Below, piece by piece: positions 27,984 through 38,437 of a stretch of DNA of 64,000 nt. Made by a program: the position numbers and the translations under genes. The notes under the pieces are model-generated. The model had not been told where the DNA came from and made no database searches. It worked only from the letters and a program-made list of their open reading frames with translations. Where the stretch lies: the NCBI GenBank assembly GCA_946811185.2, contig OX328109.1, forward strand, positions 5,828,001-5,892,000, given 5' to 3'. The first letter of the stretch is position 1; the number at the start of each line of letters is the position of its first letter. Source of the DNA: Hippopus hippopus (lineage: Eukaryota > Mollusca > Bivalvia > Cardiida > Cardiidae).

Positions 27984-29315
27984 ATGGTGAAACAAGTGGA
28001 CAGATCATTTGATAATAATTCCTCGGACATAGCTCACGAATACAATTACTTTAACTTGACAAACTTTACCGGGTATAGTTACCTTGACAACGAAGAGGAC
28101 CTTGGTCTCGGCGAAAAAGCAGACGAACTCTTTAACAATCCTACTGGAGTCACCACTATCATTCTTTGTTTTCTTGGTCTAACCGGAAACATACTTTCAA
28201 TTGCTGCAACGGCAAATATACCAAATGGACAAACAACACATTCAAAATTGATAATTAGTCTTGGTGTTTCAGACATATTGATCATACTTAGTGTTGTTTT
28301 TCACGATTTAGTTCTTCTGTTTGCAACAAACAATATTCAGTTCTTTTGCCTCCGAGTTGTTGGGAAGACATTGCTAGATACTGGTCTCCTTGCAACGCTT
28401 TTAAACCTGTTTTTCATGGCTTTTGATCATTTTACCGCCATACTCAAGCCTTTCTGGTACCACAAATTTATGCGAACGTCGTGTGGAAACTCCTTATTGA
28501 CGTTTATCTGGATCGTAAGCGGTGGTGGCGGCTTGTTAGACATTTTAGTTGGCTTTTTTCACAATTCTGGTGAGAATAACACAAACTTGTGCGAACGGTC
28601 TTTCTCGGATACGTTCGATTTTGAGCTCATTATTCTTGGATTTATTCCTATCGTTTTAACTGTGATCAGTGTCATATACATACAGATATACCGAGTGGTT
28701 AAAATGGTGATCAAACGAGAGCTTCGTATTTGTGACGATGAAATGCATAGTAGGAAGGCAATGATCACGACGTGCCTTATTATTGGCACGTTCGCTTTGT
28801 GCTGGTTACCGTTCACTGTGTTTCATTTATGGATAGTTGTTAAAATGCGGACAGATTATTTAAGTATAGTTGAAAATTATCAATTAATCATTCAACTTCA
28901 TAAGATATTTTTCATAATGATGCTTTCAAATGCGTTATGTGACCCAGTAATATACGCTGTGCGATTACGTAAAGTTCAAATAGGATATAGGCGTGTTATG
29001 AACCGTCTGTATCCCAAGTGCGGGAACCAGGTGCGGATACAGAACTTTGTAGCTTTAAACATACAGTGTCCAGAAAGAACAACCGGCGCCGACGCCACCA
29101 TATTGCAGCTGTGTAACCATGATCAAGGTCACGAAAATATCGATAACTCAGAGTCACAGAAAAGCTTGATAAGCCAATCTGAAACACCTGTCACAGACAT
29201 TTTACTGACAGTCAGAACTGACAACCATTTTGTTGAAGTGGATGAAAAATGTCAGATATGTTTGACACTTGGGAGTGGCGGAAAAGAATCGCATCTTCAA
29301 ACAACAAGAATGTAA
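27984..29315 (+). CDS. Rhodopsin-class G-protein-coupled receptor (orphan)
   Basis: The protein has 443 residues in one coding exon, with seven membrane segments: TM1 55-77 (GN at 68-69), TM2 88-113 (D97), TM3 about 122-147, TM4 169-191 (W176), TM5 213-237 (P222), TM6 259-287 (CWLP 273-276) and TM7 301-326 (DPVIY 320-324). C122 and C203 would form the extracellular disulfide. Three Asn-X-Ser/Thr sites lie in the N-terminal tail and there is no signal peptide. The DRY motif is replaced by DHF (148-150), which may alter G-protein coupling or basal activity. DPVIY rather than NPxxY at TM7 resembles the melanocortin/adenosine/lysolipid group and many peptide receptors. The ligand is unknown. Expansion of such orphan receptors is common in molluscs. 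MITE-A sequence begins 95 bp after the stop. Confidence 0.9.
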   Translation: MVKQVDRSFDNNSSDIAHEYNYFNLTNFTGYSYLDNEEDLGLGEKADELFNNPTGVTTIILCFLGLTGNILSIAATANIPNGQTTHSKLIISLGVSDILIILSVVFHDLVLLFATNNIQFFCLRVVGKTLLDTGLLATLLNLFFMAFDHFTAILKPFWYHKFMRTSCGNSLLTFIWIVSGGGGLLDILVGFFHNSGENNTNLCERSFSDTFDFELIILGFIPIVLTVISVIYIQIYRVVKMVIKRELRICDDEMHSRKAMITTCLIIGTFALCWLPFTVFHLWIVVKMRTDYLSIVENYQLIIQLHKIFFIMMLSNALCDPVIYAVRLRKVQIGYRRVMNRLYPKCGNQVRIQNFVALNIQCPERTTGADATILQLCNHDQGHENIDNSESQKSLISQSETPVTDILLTVRTDNHFVEVDEKCQICLTLGSGGKESHLQTTRM

Positions 29316-29410
29316 ACAGGCTACTGAACTTTTCTATTAAAAAAAAATGTCATTAGCCGACTTTTTGAAGTAGGGAGTCTATCTCAGGCTCCATGACAGA
29401 ACATATTTCT

Positions 29411-29641
29411 TTAACCCCTTACAAAGTAACGCTGTGTTTTTTACGACTTTGAGGTAACAGGTTTTTGAAAACATCGTTCGAAAAGGAGAAAATGCTGGTA
29501 ACAAGCATTTTCGCCTTTTCCGACTATGTTTTCTACCCATTCAAGGACAAATTTCGTCATTTGAGATGCATTTAATTTGTCGTCTGCAAATGCTTCCTAT
29601 ATGGACGAGCGTCAATCATTTTGTTGACTGGTAAATGTTCA
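29411..29641 (-). mobile_element. MITE-A copy directly downstream of the GPCR
   Basis: TAACCCCTTACAAAGTAACG at the start, core GGAGAAAATGCTGGTAACAA, and end TTGACTGGTAAATGTTCAA. It may supply the 3' UTR or polyadenylation region. Confidence 0.75.
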
Positions 29642-29802
29642 ATCTAATTCCCGGAAATAATTCAATTTTCACGCTTTACTGATTTTCTGCTCTCTATTTC
29701 AATATTTTATTGAAAATTCCAGAATGAACTGTCTGGCAGCATAAATCTAAATCTATTTATTTTAAATCGGTTGTGAAACACGTTCTATAACTTCTGTCAA
29801 CA

Positions 29803-30303
29803 CTTTACCAAACGATAAAATCTTAGACTGTTCCAAATTCAAAGCATAAGCAGACGACAAATCAAAAGTGGTTCAAATGATAAAACTGGTCTCTGAAAGA
29901 GCAGAAAACCTTATGGGAAAAGGAGAAAATGCTGGTTACCAGCATTTTCTCCTTTTCCCACAATGTTATCATAGACATAGACAAAGACATACTTTATTAC
30001 GTATACATATACATGTATCTTGTAAAATAATAAATGATTTTACCATACCTGTGGTCATGTGATGTGTACAATAACAGCCCCATAGAATATAACAAAAGCC
30101 AATTCCTACCGTTTTACAAAAATATTGAGAAAAAAAGGAGATAGTACTTGTACGATAATTAATGAGTAACCCAAACTTGTATAGTACATAGAGAGCACAC
30201 CTTGAGGGGGTGGTCGCTGAGCGTGAAATGGACACTATAATTGTTATCAAAACGCTTCTTTCTCACGGTCGTTAAAACTAGGGATTGTATGGTAAAGGAT
30301 AGA
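29803..30303 (+). mobile_element. MITE-A copy split by a later insertion
   Basis: The left two-thirds (29,803-29,970) stops after CCCACAATGTTATC. The element resumes at 30,249 with AAAACGCTTCTTTCTC and ends GTATGGTAAAGG. Confidence 0.8.
29971..30248 (-). mobile_element. Nested retroposon-like insertion with target duplication
   Basis: It is flanked by TGTTATC at 29,964-29,970 and 30,242-30,248 (7-8-bp duplication). Read on the minus strand it ends in CGTAATAAAGTATGTC followed by TTTGTCTATG-like repeats, typical of a LINE or SINE 3' tail with a short repeat end. It has no open frame and is probably 5'-truncated. Confidence 0.7.
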
Positions 30304-30430
30304 TCTCTCTCTAACATTGCTCTCCGGAAATCTTAACTAGGTTTCGTGCTATAATGTATGTAGCTCCAAAGGTTGGCCCAGCTTATCACGTGATTCAAAC
30401 ACAGAATCACTGTGGTCAAGGCCGACGTTC

Positions 30431-30895
30431 CACTATTTAAACGTTTAGAAGACAACAAAATGTTAGTCTCGTCCATATTCAAAGCAGTTGTAGTTCTCAG
30501 ACAATTTTTGCTATTATTGGAATGATGGGGTGAGTGTTTGAATGGGTAGAAAGCACTATGAGAAAAGAACATGAGCAGGTTACAATTATTATTTCCTTTT
30601 CCACGATGTTTTTATAAGACTCCTTCAAAAGGATGGATGTAGAAACGAGATTGCTTGGTATAGGGTTAACCTTTTACCAAATATTCCCGACTTTTACCGA
30701 CCCTAAGGTAGAAGGCTTTTGAAAACATTTTGGGAAAAGGAAAAAATGCTGGAAACCAGCATTTTCTCCTTTTCCCACAATGTTTTCTACACTATGATAG
30801 ACCTAATTCATGTTTTGAGTTACATTTTTTCATGTGTAAATGCTTTAAATTTGGACAAGGCTTATATTTTGTCGCCTGGTAAAGATTTATTCAGA
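30431..30895. mobile_element. Two MITE-A copies in tandem, inverted
   Basis: An old copy (30,431-30,665, plus orientation, poor core) is followed immediately by a good copy in the other orientation (30,666-30,895; core 30,731-30,782). Confidence 0.7.
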
Positions 30896-30956
30896 CAAAT
30901 CTATGTAGTTCTTTTCCACAGGCCTATGAAATGTCAATAAAGTCTGATAATCTACG

Positions 30957-31402
30957 GTGTACGGCGAGCGACAGTGTCTCAAATCATATACTACACACTA
31001 ATATACTGTAAGGTAGACAACTCGTAATGGATTTCACGCCGTTTACAAGTCATTTTACTACCAATATTAACATCCATAGTACCAACCGATAGCGGAAAGA
31101 TAATTCTACACGAAAATCATGTCACAATTTCAATTTTAATCACAATTTGTTTGACATTTTCAAGATGGATATTTCTTGAACTTGAAACGTCTGAAATTGT
31201 GACATGATTTTCTTGTAGAATAATGTTTCCGCTATCGGTTGGTACTAGGAATGTTCATATTGGTCGTAAAATGACTTGTAAACGGCGTGAAATCCATGGC
31301 TAGTGTATTGATAATACATTACGAGTTGTTTACCTTTCAGTATATAAAATAGTATGTTATAAATGATTTGAGACACTGTCGCTCGCCGTTCGCCGGTGTA
31401 GA
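30957..31402. repeat. Large foldback element (446 bp)
   Basis: GGCGAGCGACAGTGTCTCAA near the left edge is mirrored at 31,365-31,395. Arms of about 190-200 bp also pair through ACCAACCGATAGCGGAAA / TTTCCGCTATCGGTTGGT and TTTCACGCCGTTTACAAGTC. A loop of about 50 bp lies at 31,140-31,190. Confidence 0.85.
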
Positions 31403-32315
31403 GGCCGGGCCATTTTGAAAGTTCTGATAACGGGAGCGAATTAGTAAGTAAAACTGTTCTTACCTGCTCAAAATTGGCTATTCCAGTCCTTGGAAGTACT
31501 CTCCCTTGACCTGTACACTTTGTTTTTAAACGTTTGATCAAATCCAAAAATGCCTTTTTATAGTCCGATTTGAGTAGAGTTAGTGCATTGATATAATGAG
31601 CATTCAAAGGAGGATGCGGTCTCGAACCTCCGTCGTCTTAGACACTGTTCAATATACAGGGTCAGCCACAAATCACAAGGTGCCAGATCTGGACTGTATG
31701 GTGGATGCGGCAACGCAATAATCACCACTGCCTAAAACAGTGCCCTTTTTAAAGCGAAGCAGTAACAAATCAGCACGCTCAGCACGAGAAAAACGATAAC
31801 AGTAGAATGCAGCAGACCTTAAAGACGTATGTCACAAGTGTTCACGCCCATCTATATCGTAGACCTTTTGCAAAGGCAATTTTCTCAAAAACGAGCACGG
31901 TGACCCACATCTTTTTTACTGTAATCTTCTAGAGACATGATGAGCTTTGTATGTGCAAGTTTTTTTTTAAAAAAAAAAGATAGGTCCGTAAGAAAATTTG
32001 TGATATACCTCATTAAGCATTCTGTACATGTATATTTCATGAAAATCGATAAATTATATACAGAGTTATACCCCCATTATCAGAACTTCCAAATTGGCCC
32101 TCATAAAATTATGCCGTTCCGATGAACCAAAATTTCTCAAAGTTTTGGCCATGAATAAATCCTGAGAAAAGTGAAAATTGGAAATCGGTTGGTCATCTCT
32201 TTCTGGCGAGATGATTAAAGTACGCGTAAATGAATTAATTGGCGCCTTAGGAGAAAAGAGTAATAAATTGGCCTTCCAAAATAATTCATAACCGAAATAT
32301 GGAACATTTTCCCAA
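31403..32315. other. Gene-free host DNA
   Basis: No convincing gene was found. 31,600-31,740 includes a phrase resembling mariner 3' coding DNA (GGTGCCAGATCTGGACTGTA), possibly a short transposase relic. Confidence 0.3.
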
Positions 32316-32530
32316 TTAACCCGTAGGCTGCTAAGCGCGACTGACTGACCTATTGCAGACATTGTAGATCAAGATCAGACTGCACAGAACGTGCAGTCTG
32401 ATCTTGAATCTACACTGTCCGATAAGATTTTTTTCCTCCAAAATTTAAGTTTAAAATAGCAACATTTGGGGTTTTACTATCGGCTTGAAAGTTTCATATT
32501 TTTTCAACTTTTTACGCAGGATAAGGGTTG
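32316..32530 (+). mobile_element. MITE-B, nearly complete
   Basis: TTAACCCGTAGGCTGCTAAG at the left, perfect core CAGACTGCACAGAACGTGCAG (given as CAGACTGCAC-AGAAC-GTGCAG), and GCAGGATAAGGGTTGA at the right, one base from TTAA. Confidence 0.8.
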
Positions 32531-32698
32531 AGTCGTATTTCCAGAAAACGAGCCTTGGAGCATTGTTATTTTTTAAACTCATTACTTTGTTTTTAGGTCA
32601 ACCAATATGGACAATTTTGTCCTCGAGTAAAAAAAAAATCGAACCTACTAGGCACCATAGTTTAGCCACAGTGCATTGACCTTTATTATTTCGAAAGC

Positions 32699-33090
32699 TT
32701 TTGACCTGTTATCGAGCAATCCCGTGTTTTAACGACCCTGAGAAGAAAGGGATTTTAAAAACATCGTGGGAAAAGGAATAAAATGCTGGTAACCAGCAAT
32801 TTTCTTTTTTTTTTTCCACATTTTTTTTTTTTTTATCCTTTGAAACCCAAATTGCGTAACTTGAGTTACATTTAATTTGTCAGTTGAATATGCTTTAAAT
32901 TTCGAGAAGTCTAAAATTCAGTGCTTCAGATAAAAGTTAACTATCTACGAAACGAAACGAAAAGATTTTAGACTTATCCAAATTGAAAGCATTTGTAGAC
33001 GACGAATTCGATGAGGCTCAAAAGTTGCAATATGTCTCTGAAAGTGTACAAAAAAAAACATTATGGGATAAGGACAAAATGCTGGTTACC
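32699..33090. mobile_element. MITE-A pair, second truncated
   Basis: The first copy (32,699-32,939, minus) has an expanded T-run in the core. The second (32,950-33,090, plus) ends at its central GCTGGTTACCAG, where MITE-C-like sequence takes over. Confidence 0.7.
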
Positions 33091-33117
33091 AGGGGACTTG
33101 TTGGTAGTACTGACAGG

Positions 33118-33391
33118 TCAAAAGAGTGATCGGTGGGCTTAATACATCTGCAAACAGTGTCGACCAAGGTCAGCCTGCGCAGTTCGCGCAGGCTGGTCTG
33201 GGCTGAAACCTTTTGCTATCGGTCAGTTTACTGCCTGTCAAAGGACCAGTCTACTTCATGATTTGGTCGGTTGTTAACTAAAATGGATTTTTTTTTTTTT
33301 ATCCCTGATTACGTGATGACTTAGGCCTACTTGGTATAATGCATCGCGGAGATGCATTAAGCCCCCCTTTGGCCAGAGCATGACTCAATTA
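33118..33391 (+). mobile_element. MITE-C copy
   Basis: Core CAGCCTGCGCAGTTCGCGCA (33,171-33,190), middle CAAAGGACCAGTCTAC, and end GATGCATTAAGCCCCCC...CCAGAGCATGACTCAA. The left TIR is degenerate. Confidence 0.75.
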
Positions 33392-33439
33392 TCCTGCCAA
33401 ATAAACTTTGTTGGCGATAATACAAAAGTTTTTGCTAAA

Positions 33440-33590
33440 TGTACAGGCTTTAGGGTGAGCTTATATGTCCCAAACTACTGATAAAGCAGCGGAAGGTGTA
33501 GAGCAAGATCAGACTGCACGTATGTGCAGGCTGATCTTACTGTACATTCTCCGCAAAAGTCATCCATGGTCGGGAACGGCAGGATAAGGC
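33440..33590 (+). repeat. MITE-B fragment
   Basis: Core GATCAGACTGCACGTATGTG followed by GGCAGGATAAGGCTTA. Confidence 0.6.
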
Positions 33591-33897
33591 TTAAAATTCG
33601 GGCGATTCTTCAACTGCATATTTATTCTTCAAAGGGTAACAATGATCATGAATTTTCCCTTTTTTTTTTTTGCCAAAATTTTATTTTTATCATCTTCAAG
33701 TTTTCAGTTAATTTAAAGTCTGTCTAAACATTATTTAGCAGACTTACTTAGGCAATACGTTAAATCAGTTTGAAAGTCACGTTTGCTTTAATAAAGCATT
33801 CATGGGAAAAAAATTAAGAACTATACACATTTCAACTATATAAGCTTTGCACATATAAGTAAGAAGATGACTGCTTTTGTCAAATGAACGCAATGAA

Positions 33898-34161
33898 TAT
33901 GCCATGCTCTTTGAAAAGGAGGTTTAATGCATCTGCAAAAAGTTTCGATCCAGGGAAGCCTGCGCAGTCCGCGCAGGCTGCCCTGAGTCGAAACTTTTTG
34001 CTACTGGTCAATTATAAACATGTCCAAGGACCAGTCTACCTTATGATTCAGTTAGTTGTAAGATAAAATTGGTTTTATGGTTCCATAATTATGTGATGAC
34101 TTACTTGGTATAATGCATCACGGAGATGCATTAAACCCCAATTTCCCAAAGCATTGCTCAC
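33898..34161 (+). mobile_element. MITE-C copy
   Basis: ATGCCATGCTCTTTGAAAAG at the left, perfect core GCCTGCGCAGTCCGCGCAGG, and ATGCATTAAACCCC...AGCATTGCTCA at the right. Confidence 0.8.
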
Positions 34162-34614
34162 ACGAAAAAAAAAGAAAGAAAGAAAAAAAAATGACCAGAA
34201 AAATTTATTTTTCAGAGTTTAAGCAAAAAAAAATCTCATTATCTCTCAACCACTCTACCACGAAAAAATCCAAGACACGTCCAGTTCCACAGTATTTGAA
34301 GAAGACAACTTAAAAGTGATGCAAATTTTGGAATTTGTCTCTGGAAACGTTAAAGACATTGCAGGACAAAAAGAGAAAATGTTTGTTACTAGAATATGGC
34401 ATCTCAAGAATTGTGGACAAAGTCCTCGCAATTCTTATCAAAAACACAACCACGTATATCTGTTGCTTAACATTTACTAAACAATTTCCGTACAGGTTTT
34501 TACGATCATTAGTAAAAATGATTTTGAAAATTCAACTCTTCATCAAAAAACAAATTTTTTTACTTGTCCAATTTCAGAGCATTTGCAGAGGACAAACTTA
34601 ATAAGCCGAATCTG

Positions 34615-34872
34615 TAAAAAGGGGGCTTAATGTATCTGCAAAAAGTATCGACTCAGGTCAGCCTGCGCAGTCCGCGCAGGCTGACCTGGGTCGAAACTTT
34701 TGCTTTTGGTCAATTTTCTGTATGTCAAAGGACCAGTGTACCTCTAGATTCAGCCCGTTTTTGCACAAAATTGATTTTATGAGTCCATAATTGTGTGATG
34801 ACTTCCTTGGTACATGTATAATGCATCACGGCGATGCAATAAGCCCCCTTTTGCCAGATCATGGCTTAAATA
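34615..34872 (+). mobile_element. MITE-C copy
   Basis: AAAAAGGGGGCTTAATGTAT at the left, core CAGGTCAGCCTGCGCAGTCC with its full complement, and AAGCCCCCTTTTGCCAGATC at the right. Confidence 0.8.
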
Positions 34873-35110
34873 TAAGTAAAATGATTGGATTTGTCCTTGA
34901 ATGTTAGTACCAGCATTTTCTCTTTTTTCCACAATGTTTTCAATAGGTTTTTCTCCAATGGTCATTTAAGCCCAAGATTGTTTAGTACAAGGCTAAAACA
35001 TTTGTGTGAGAAAGGAGAAAATGTTCGTAGCCGGTAAAAAATTATTTCTTTTATCCACAAGGTTTTCTAGCGTTTCAAAATCAGACCCTATCACCAGGGA
35101 TACATTCGTC
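34873..35110. repeat. MITE-A remnants
   Basis: Right half GTACCAGCATTTTCTC...CCACAATGTTTTCAATAGG (34,908-34,955) and a second decayed piece with GAGAAAATGTTCGTAG (about 35,005-35,080). Confidence 0.55.
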
Positions 35111-35124
35111 TTGTCCTCTACAAA

Positions 35125-35372
35125 TGAGCCATGCTCTATGAGAAGGGGGCTTAATGCATCTGCAAAAAAGTATCGTCCCAGGTCAGCCTGCAGAGTCCGG
35201 GCAGGCTGACCTCGGTCGAGTTGGGTTTTTTTTTTTGTGCTATTGGTCAACCTCATGTCAGTTGGTAGATAGACAAAAATGGATTTTATGGATCCATAAT
35301 CATGTGATGCTTGGAATCATGCATCACGGAAATTCATTAAGCCCCCTTTTGCCAGAGCGACGCTCATATGCT
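35125..35372 (+). mobile_element. MITE-C copy
   Basis: GAGCCATGCTCTATGAGAAG at the left and AAGCCCCCTTTTGCCAGAGC at the right. The core has one mutated arm (GCAGAGTCCGGGCAGG). Confidence 0.8.
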
Positions 35373-35414
35373 TTCTAAATAGCCGGGTCTAAATTTTTTG
35401 TCGTCTGGTACAGA

Positions 35415-35600
35415 GTGAAAACCGGAAGTGCGTCTACATTCTGTATCTTAGCAACTGTAGGCTTCTCCAGCGAAACATTGTTCGCCGGCAACATCGACCC
35501 ACAACGTGTAGAATACTGGATTAGGACAGTTTTCCAATATGCGCCACCTTTTCAAGAGGTCACGTTTTTCAATGGGCACTACTGGACATTCTTCGACTGA
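35415..35600 (+). CDS. Possible 3' coding exon of an unidentified gene
   Basis: A single-copy island between a MITE-C and a MITE-A has an open frame of about 60 codons ending at TGA 35,598-35,600. The protein is not repetitive and contains AGNIDPQRVEYWIR and FFNGHYWTFFD. A candidate acceptor, TCTGGTACAG, precedes it at about 35,403-35,412, so the exon could begin there rather than at the ATG. I do not recognise the product, and no partner exon was found on this strand. Confidence 0.25.
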   Translation: MKTGSASTFCILATVGFSSETLFAGNIDPQRVEYWIRTVFQYAPPFQEVTFFNGHYWTFFD

Positions 35601-35626
35601 AATTGAGACAGGGAAGATTTTTCAAC

Positions 35627-35845
35627 AATTTAGCACACAATCCCGAGTTTTAACGACCCTGAGGATGAAGCCTTATGAAAACATTGTGAGAAAAGGAGAA
35701 AATACTGGTAACCGGCGGTTTCTCCTTTTCCCGCAATGTTTTCTACCTTTCCACAAACAAGTTTCATTAACTGAGTTACATTTACGTATTTTGACGTCTA
35801 CAAATGCATTCAGCTCAGACAAGTCTAAAATTTGTTGTTTGTTAA
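35627..35845 (-). mobile_element. MITE-A copy abutting MITE-B
   Basis: Core GAAAAGGAGAAAATACTGGT...TTTCTCCTTTTCCC. Its terminal TTAA (35,842-35,845) is also the first TTAA of the following MITE-B. Confidence 0.75.
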
Positions 35846-36055
35846 CCCTAAGGCTACTAAGAGCGATTCAAGGACCTTTTGCGGACAGTGTAGATCAAGA
35901 TCAGACTGCACAGAACGTGCAGTCTGATCTTGGATCTACACTGTCCGATGATAAGATATCTTTTCTCCGAAAAACACCTTTGAAATAGCAATACTTGAGT
36001 TTTTACTATCAGTTTGAAAGTTTCATTTCATTTATTTAGCAGGATAAGGGTTAAA
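35842..36055 (+). mobile_element. MITE-B, complete with TTAA at both ends
   Basis: The 214-bp element runs from TTAACCCTAAGGCTACTAAG to TTTAGCAGGATAAGGGTTAA. The central palindrome spans 35,887-35,943. This is the cleanest copy for defining the family. Confidence 0.9.
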
Positions 36056-36062
36056 TAGTTAA

Positions 36063-36410
36063 AGGTCCAACAGCGGACAGAAGTAAACAACACAGTTGTT
36101 AAAATGCATTCAATTTAAATAATACCATTTAAAAGTATGGAAATTATTGTGAAGATATCAATCTGTTATTGTATAGTCTGTTCAACTGTTAGTGGTTGAC
36201 AGGAAAAAAAATTAAAACAAGGTTAAAAGTTACCAGATGGTATCATCATCTACCTGGTTTTAAATTTCATTTTTCTACCAGCGACTGACTCTTAGACCGA
36301 CCGTACAATAACAGATTACCAATATCAGAATTATTTCCATACGACTAAAGGGTCTAAATTTACATGCTGTCTGACACTGACAGTGTTTACTTTTGGCCGC
36401 AACTGCGCCT
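36063..36410. repeat. Foldback-E copy 2
   Basis: Arms carry TATGGAAATTATTGTGA / TCAGAATTATTTCCATA and CTGTTAGTGGTTGACAGG / CTACCAGCGACTGAC. Confidence 0.75.
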
Positions 36411-36439
36411 TTAACATATGAGCCATTCTCTGTGAAAAA

Positions 36440-36895
36440 AGTGGTATAACTATTTGCCAAACGACAATATTTTAGCCCTGAAAGCAGTAATTGCAGACGA
36501 AAAATTCAGAGTTACCAAAAAAGTGAAATTTGTCTTTCAAAGAGTAGAAAACATTGTGAAAAAGGGGCAAAAATGCTGGTTACAATATATAGATAGTAGA
36601 TTGTCTTTTCAACCGTCGAAAGAGGTCGAATTTAAATGAGCCATACCATGGCAAAAGGAGGGTTAATGTATCTCCGTGATTCATAATACGAAGCAAGAAA
36701 TCACATGATCATAAATCCATAAAATCCATTTTGTAAATCCATAAAATCCATTTTGTATAATAACTAACTGAAACATGAGGTAGACTAGTCCTTTGAGATG
36801 CAGAAAATAGACCAATAGCGGACTCCGCAAGCTGATCTGGGTCTATACTTTGTGCAAATGAATTAAGCCCTCTTTTCACAGACCACGGCTCAATA
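36440..36895. repeat. Half MITE-A followed by degenerate MITE-C
   Basis: MITE-A left half (36,440-36,580) ends at AAAAATGCTGGTTACA. A MITE-C in minus orientation (about 36,640-36,895) keeps both TIRs (GAGCCATACCATGGCAAAAG; CAGACCACGGCTC), but its core is largely deleted. Confidence 0.65.
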
Positions 36896-37339
36896 ATATT
36901 TGGCACTGACAATATAAAATATTTATAATTATTGTAGAGTAAAACATGAACCATTCTATCATAGAATGTCTGACACAGAGCATCTGATTGAAATAGAAAT
37001 CTACTGTAAAACAAGAAATATCTTTAAAAAAAAGATAGACGGCGCTCAAATAGGCAAGGGCCTTTAGAATAGACATGTATACATTTTTTACCAATCACAA
37101 ATTTCTGGGGGTTTTTTCTCATTTTTTATCAGTACCAAAAAGTAGGTCAAAAGCCAGCACATTCAGCTACAGCGAAAAAATACAATGTCATACCACATAA
37201 TAAAGTCGACCTAATTCAGAGTCGAATGGAAAATTTGGGCGTCGGAATCCTTATCAATATAAATCTTTCCCCACCCCTTTCACTCCCTGACACTTTATAA
37301 TGACTGGTCCCTATTCTCTAAGAAATTCCGTATACTTAC

Positions 37340-37832
37340 GGCTCTCAATACATATGGTACAAAGGTAACATCTTTCACCATTAGTGTTGTAAAGCTCATA
37401 GTAGGTCTGAAGTCTGTACGGAGCCTGTTCGGTGCATTCTGTATCGGCGAACTGACAAGTGACAGAATCTTCTGATGCACAACCATGTGTGCCTGTGGAA
37501 GAAAGAAAACTATTGGTAACACTAATTATCGCCAGTTCAATAGAGTTACCTCTCTTTGAGTACTCTTGTGCATGAATGGTCAGAAAATGAACAAGTCTCG
37601 CGAAACAGCGCGATATTATCGGAACCTACACAGTGCCCGTAATGTAGCCAAATCGTTAACTAACCCTTTATATGCAGGAAAAGAAAATGAGAAATAAAAA
37701 CCTTTATATACTTATTAGACGACGTCTTTGTTGAAATTTGAAAAAAAAATATAGATATTATTCATTCAACTTACCTGAAATAAAAATGGCCGAAATCACA
37801 AGGAAGCAGAAAACGCTTTTAAATCCTTCCAT
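37340..37832 (-). CDS. Small secreted cysteine-rich protein, first two coding exons
   Basis: Exon 1 (37,832-37,775) encodes 19 residues forming a classic signal peptide (MEGFKSVFCFLVISAIFIS), followed by a GTAAGT donor. Exon 2 (37,492-37,340) has a CTTCCACAG acceptor, keeps the same frame for 51 codons and ends at another GTAAGT donor. Exon 2 has six cysteines, in the pattern C-x7-C-x6-C...C-x2-C-x2-C. The protein therefore enters the secretory pathway and is probably disulfide-bonded. I do not recognise the family. The 3' exon or exons should lie below 37,340 but were not identified among the repeats. Splice phases agree (phase 1 at both junctions). It could be an antimicrobial, shell-matrix or signalling peptide; no choice can be made from sequence alone. 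Confidence 0.65.
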
Positions 37833-37924
37833 CGTCAAAAATCAAAGAGTATATATCCGGCAAATTTCTAGTTTCTTCTTCAGGCTTCAACACCTAGATA
37901 TTTAAAACTTCAAAAATAAGACAA

Positions 37925-38180
37925 GTCTCAGCTCGTATCCACCAACCATTTTAAATTGCATTCTAAGTCTTGTTCCATATTTAGAAAGTAACACAATTTC
38001 TGGTTGGCTAAACCGAACGGTTTAGCCAATCAGAGATTGCGTTACTTTCTTAATCTAGAACAATCAGAAGATTGTGTGTGTGTGTGTGTGTGGTTTTTTT
38101 TTTTAATCTAGTTACAGAAAATTCTTGAGAATGAGACTGATAATGCTTTTACGAATGGTTGGTGAATTCGGACCCTATTA
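37925..38180. repeat. Foldback-G copy 1
   Basis: Outer ends TCCACCAACCATTTTAAA and ACGAATGGTTGGTGAATTCG pair. The inner palindrome (about 37,983-38,055) carries GAAAGTAACACAATTTCTGG, TTGGCTAAACCG and the complement. A (GT)n run at 38,075-38,092 interrupts it. A second copy is at 54,485-54,835. Confidence 0.8.
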
Positions 38181-38437
38181 AAATATAAAGTCCTTTCCTG
38201 ACACGATATAAACTATTCATATACCAATCAGAGGTAACAACTGTATCACGTGACATGATGCATTCTATGATACGGGATAAATTCGGTAAATACATAATTG
38301 GTCGGAATACTTTCATAAATGGCGGAAGTGGTCAAATCGCTGACTCTGCTGATTGCATTTATTTTACGAGACATGTCATTATTCCAAATCGTTTGTTTTC
38401 GCATTACAAGTTAACCGTCAGTCTGCTACATGTCGTC

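Noticed and set aside
31600..31740. Second mariner copy
   Set aside because: Only one short phrase resembles mariner 3' coding DNA; no terminal repeats or catalytic motifs were found.
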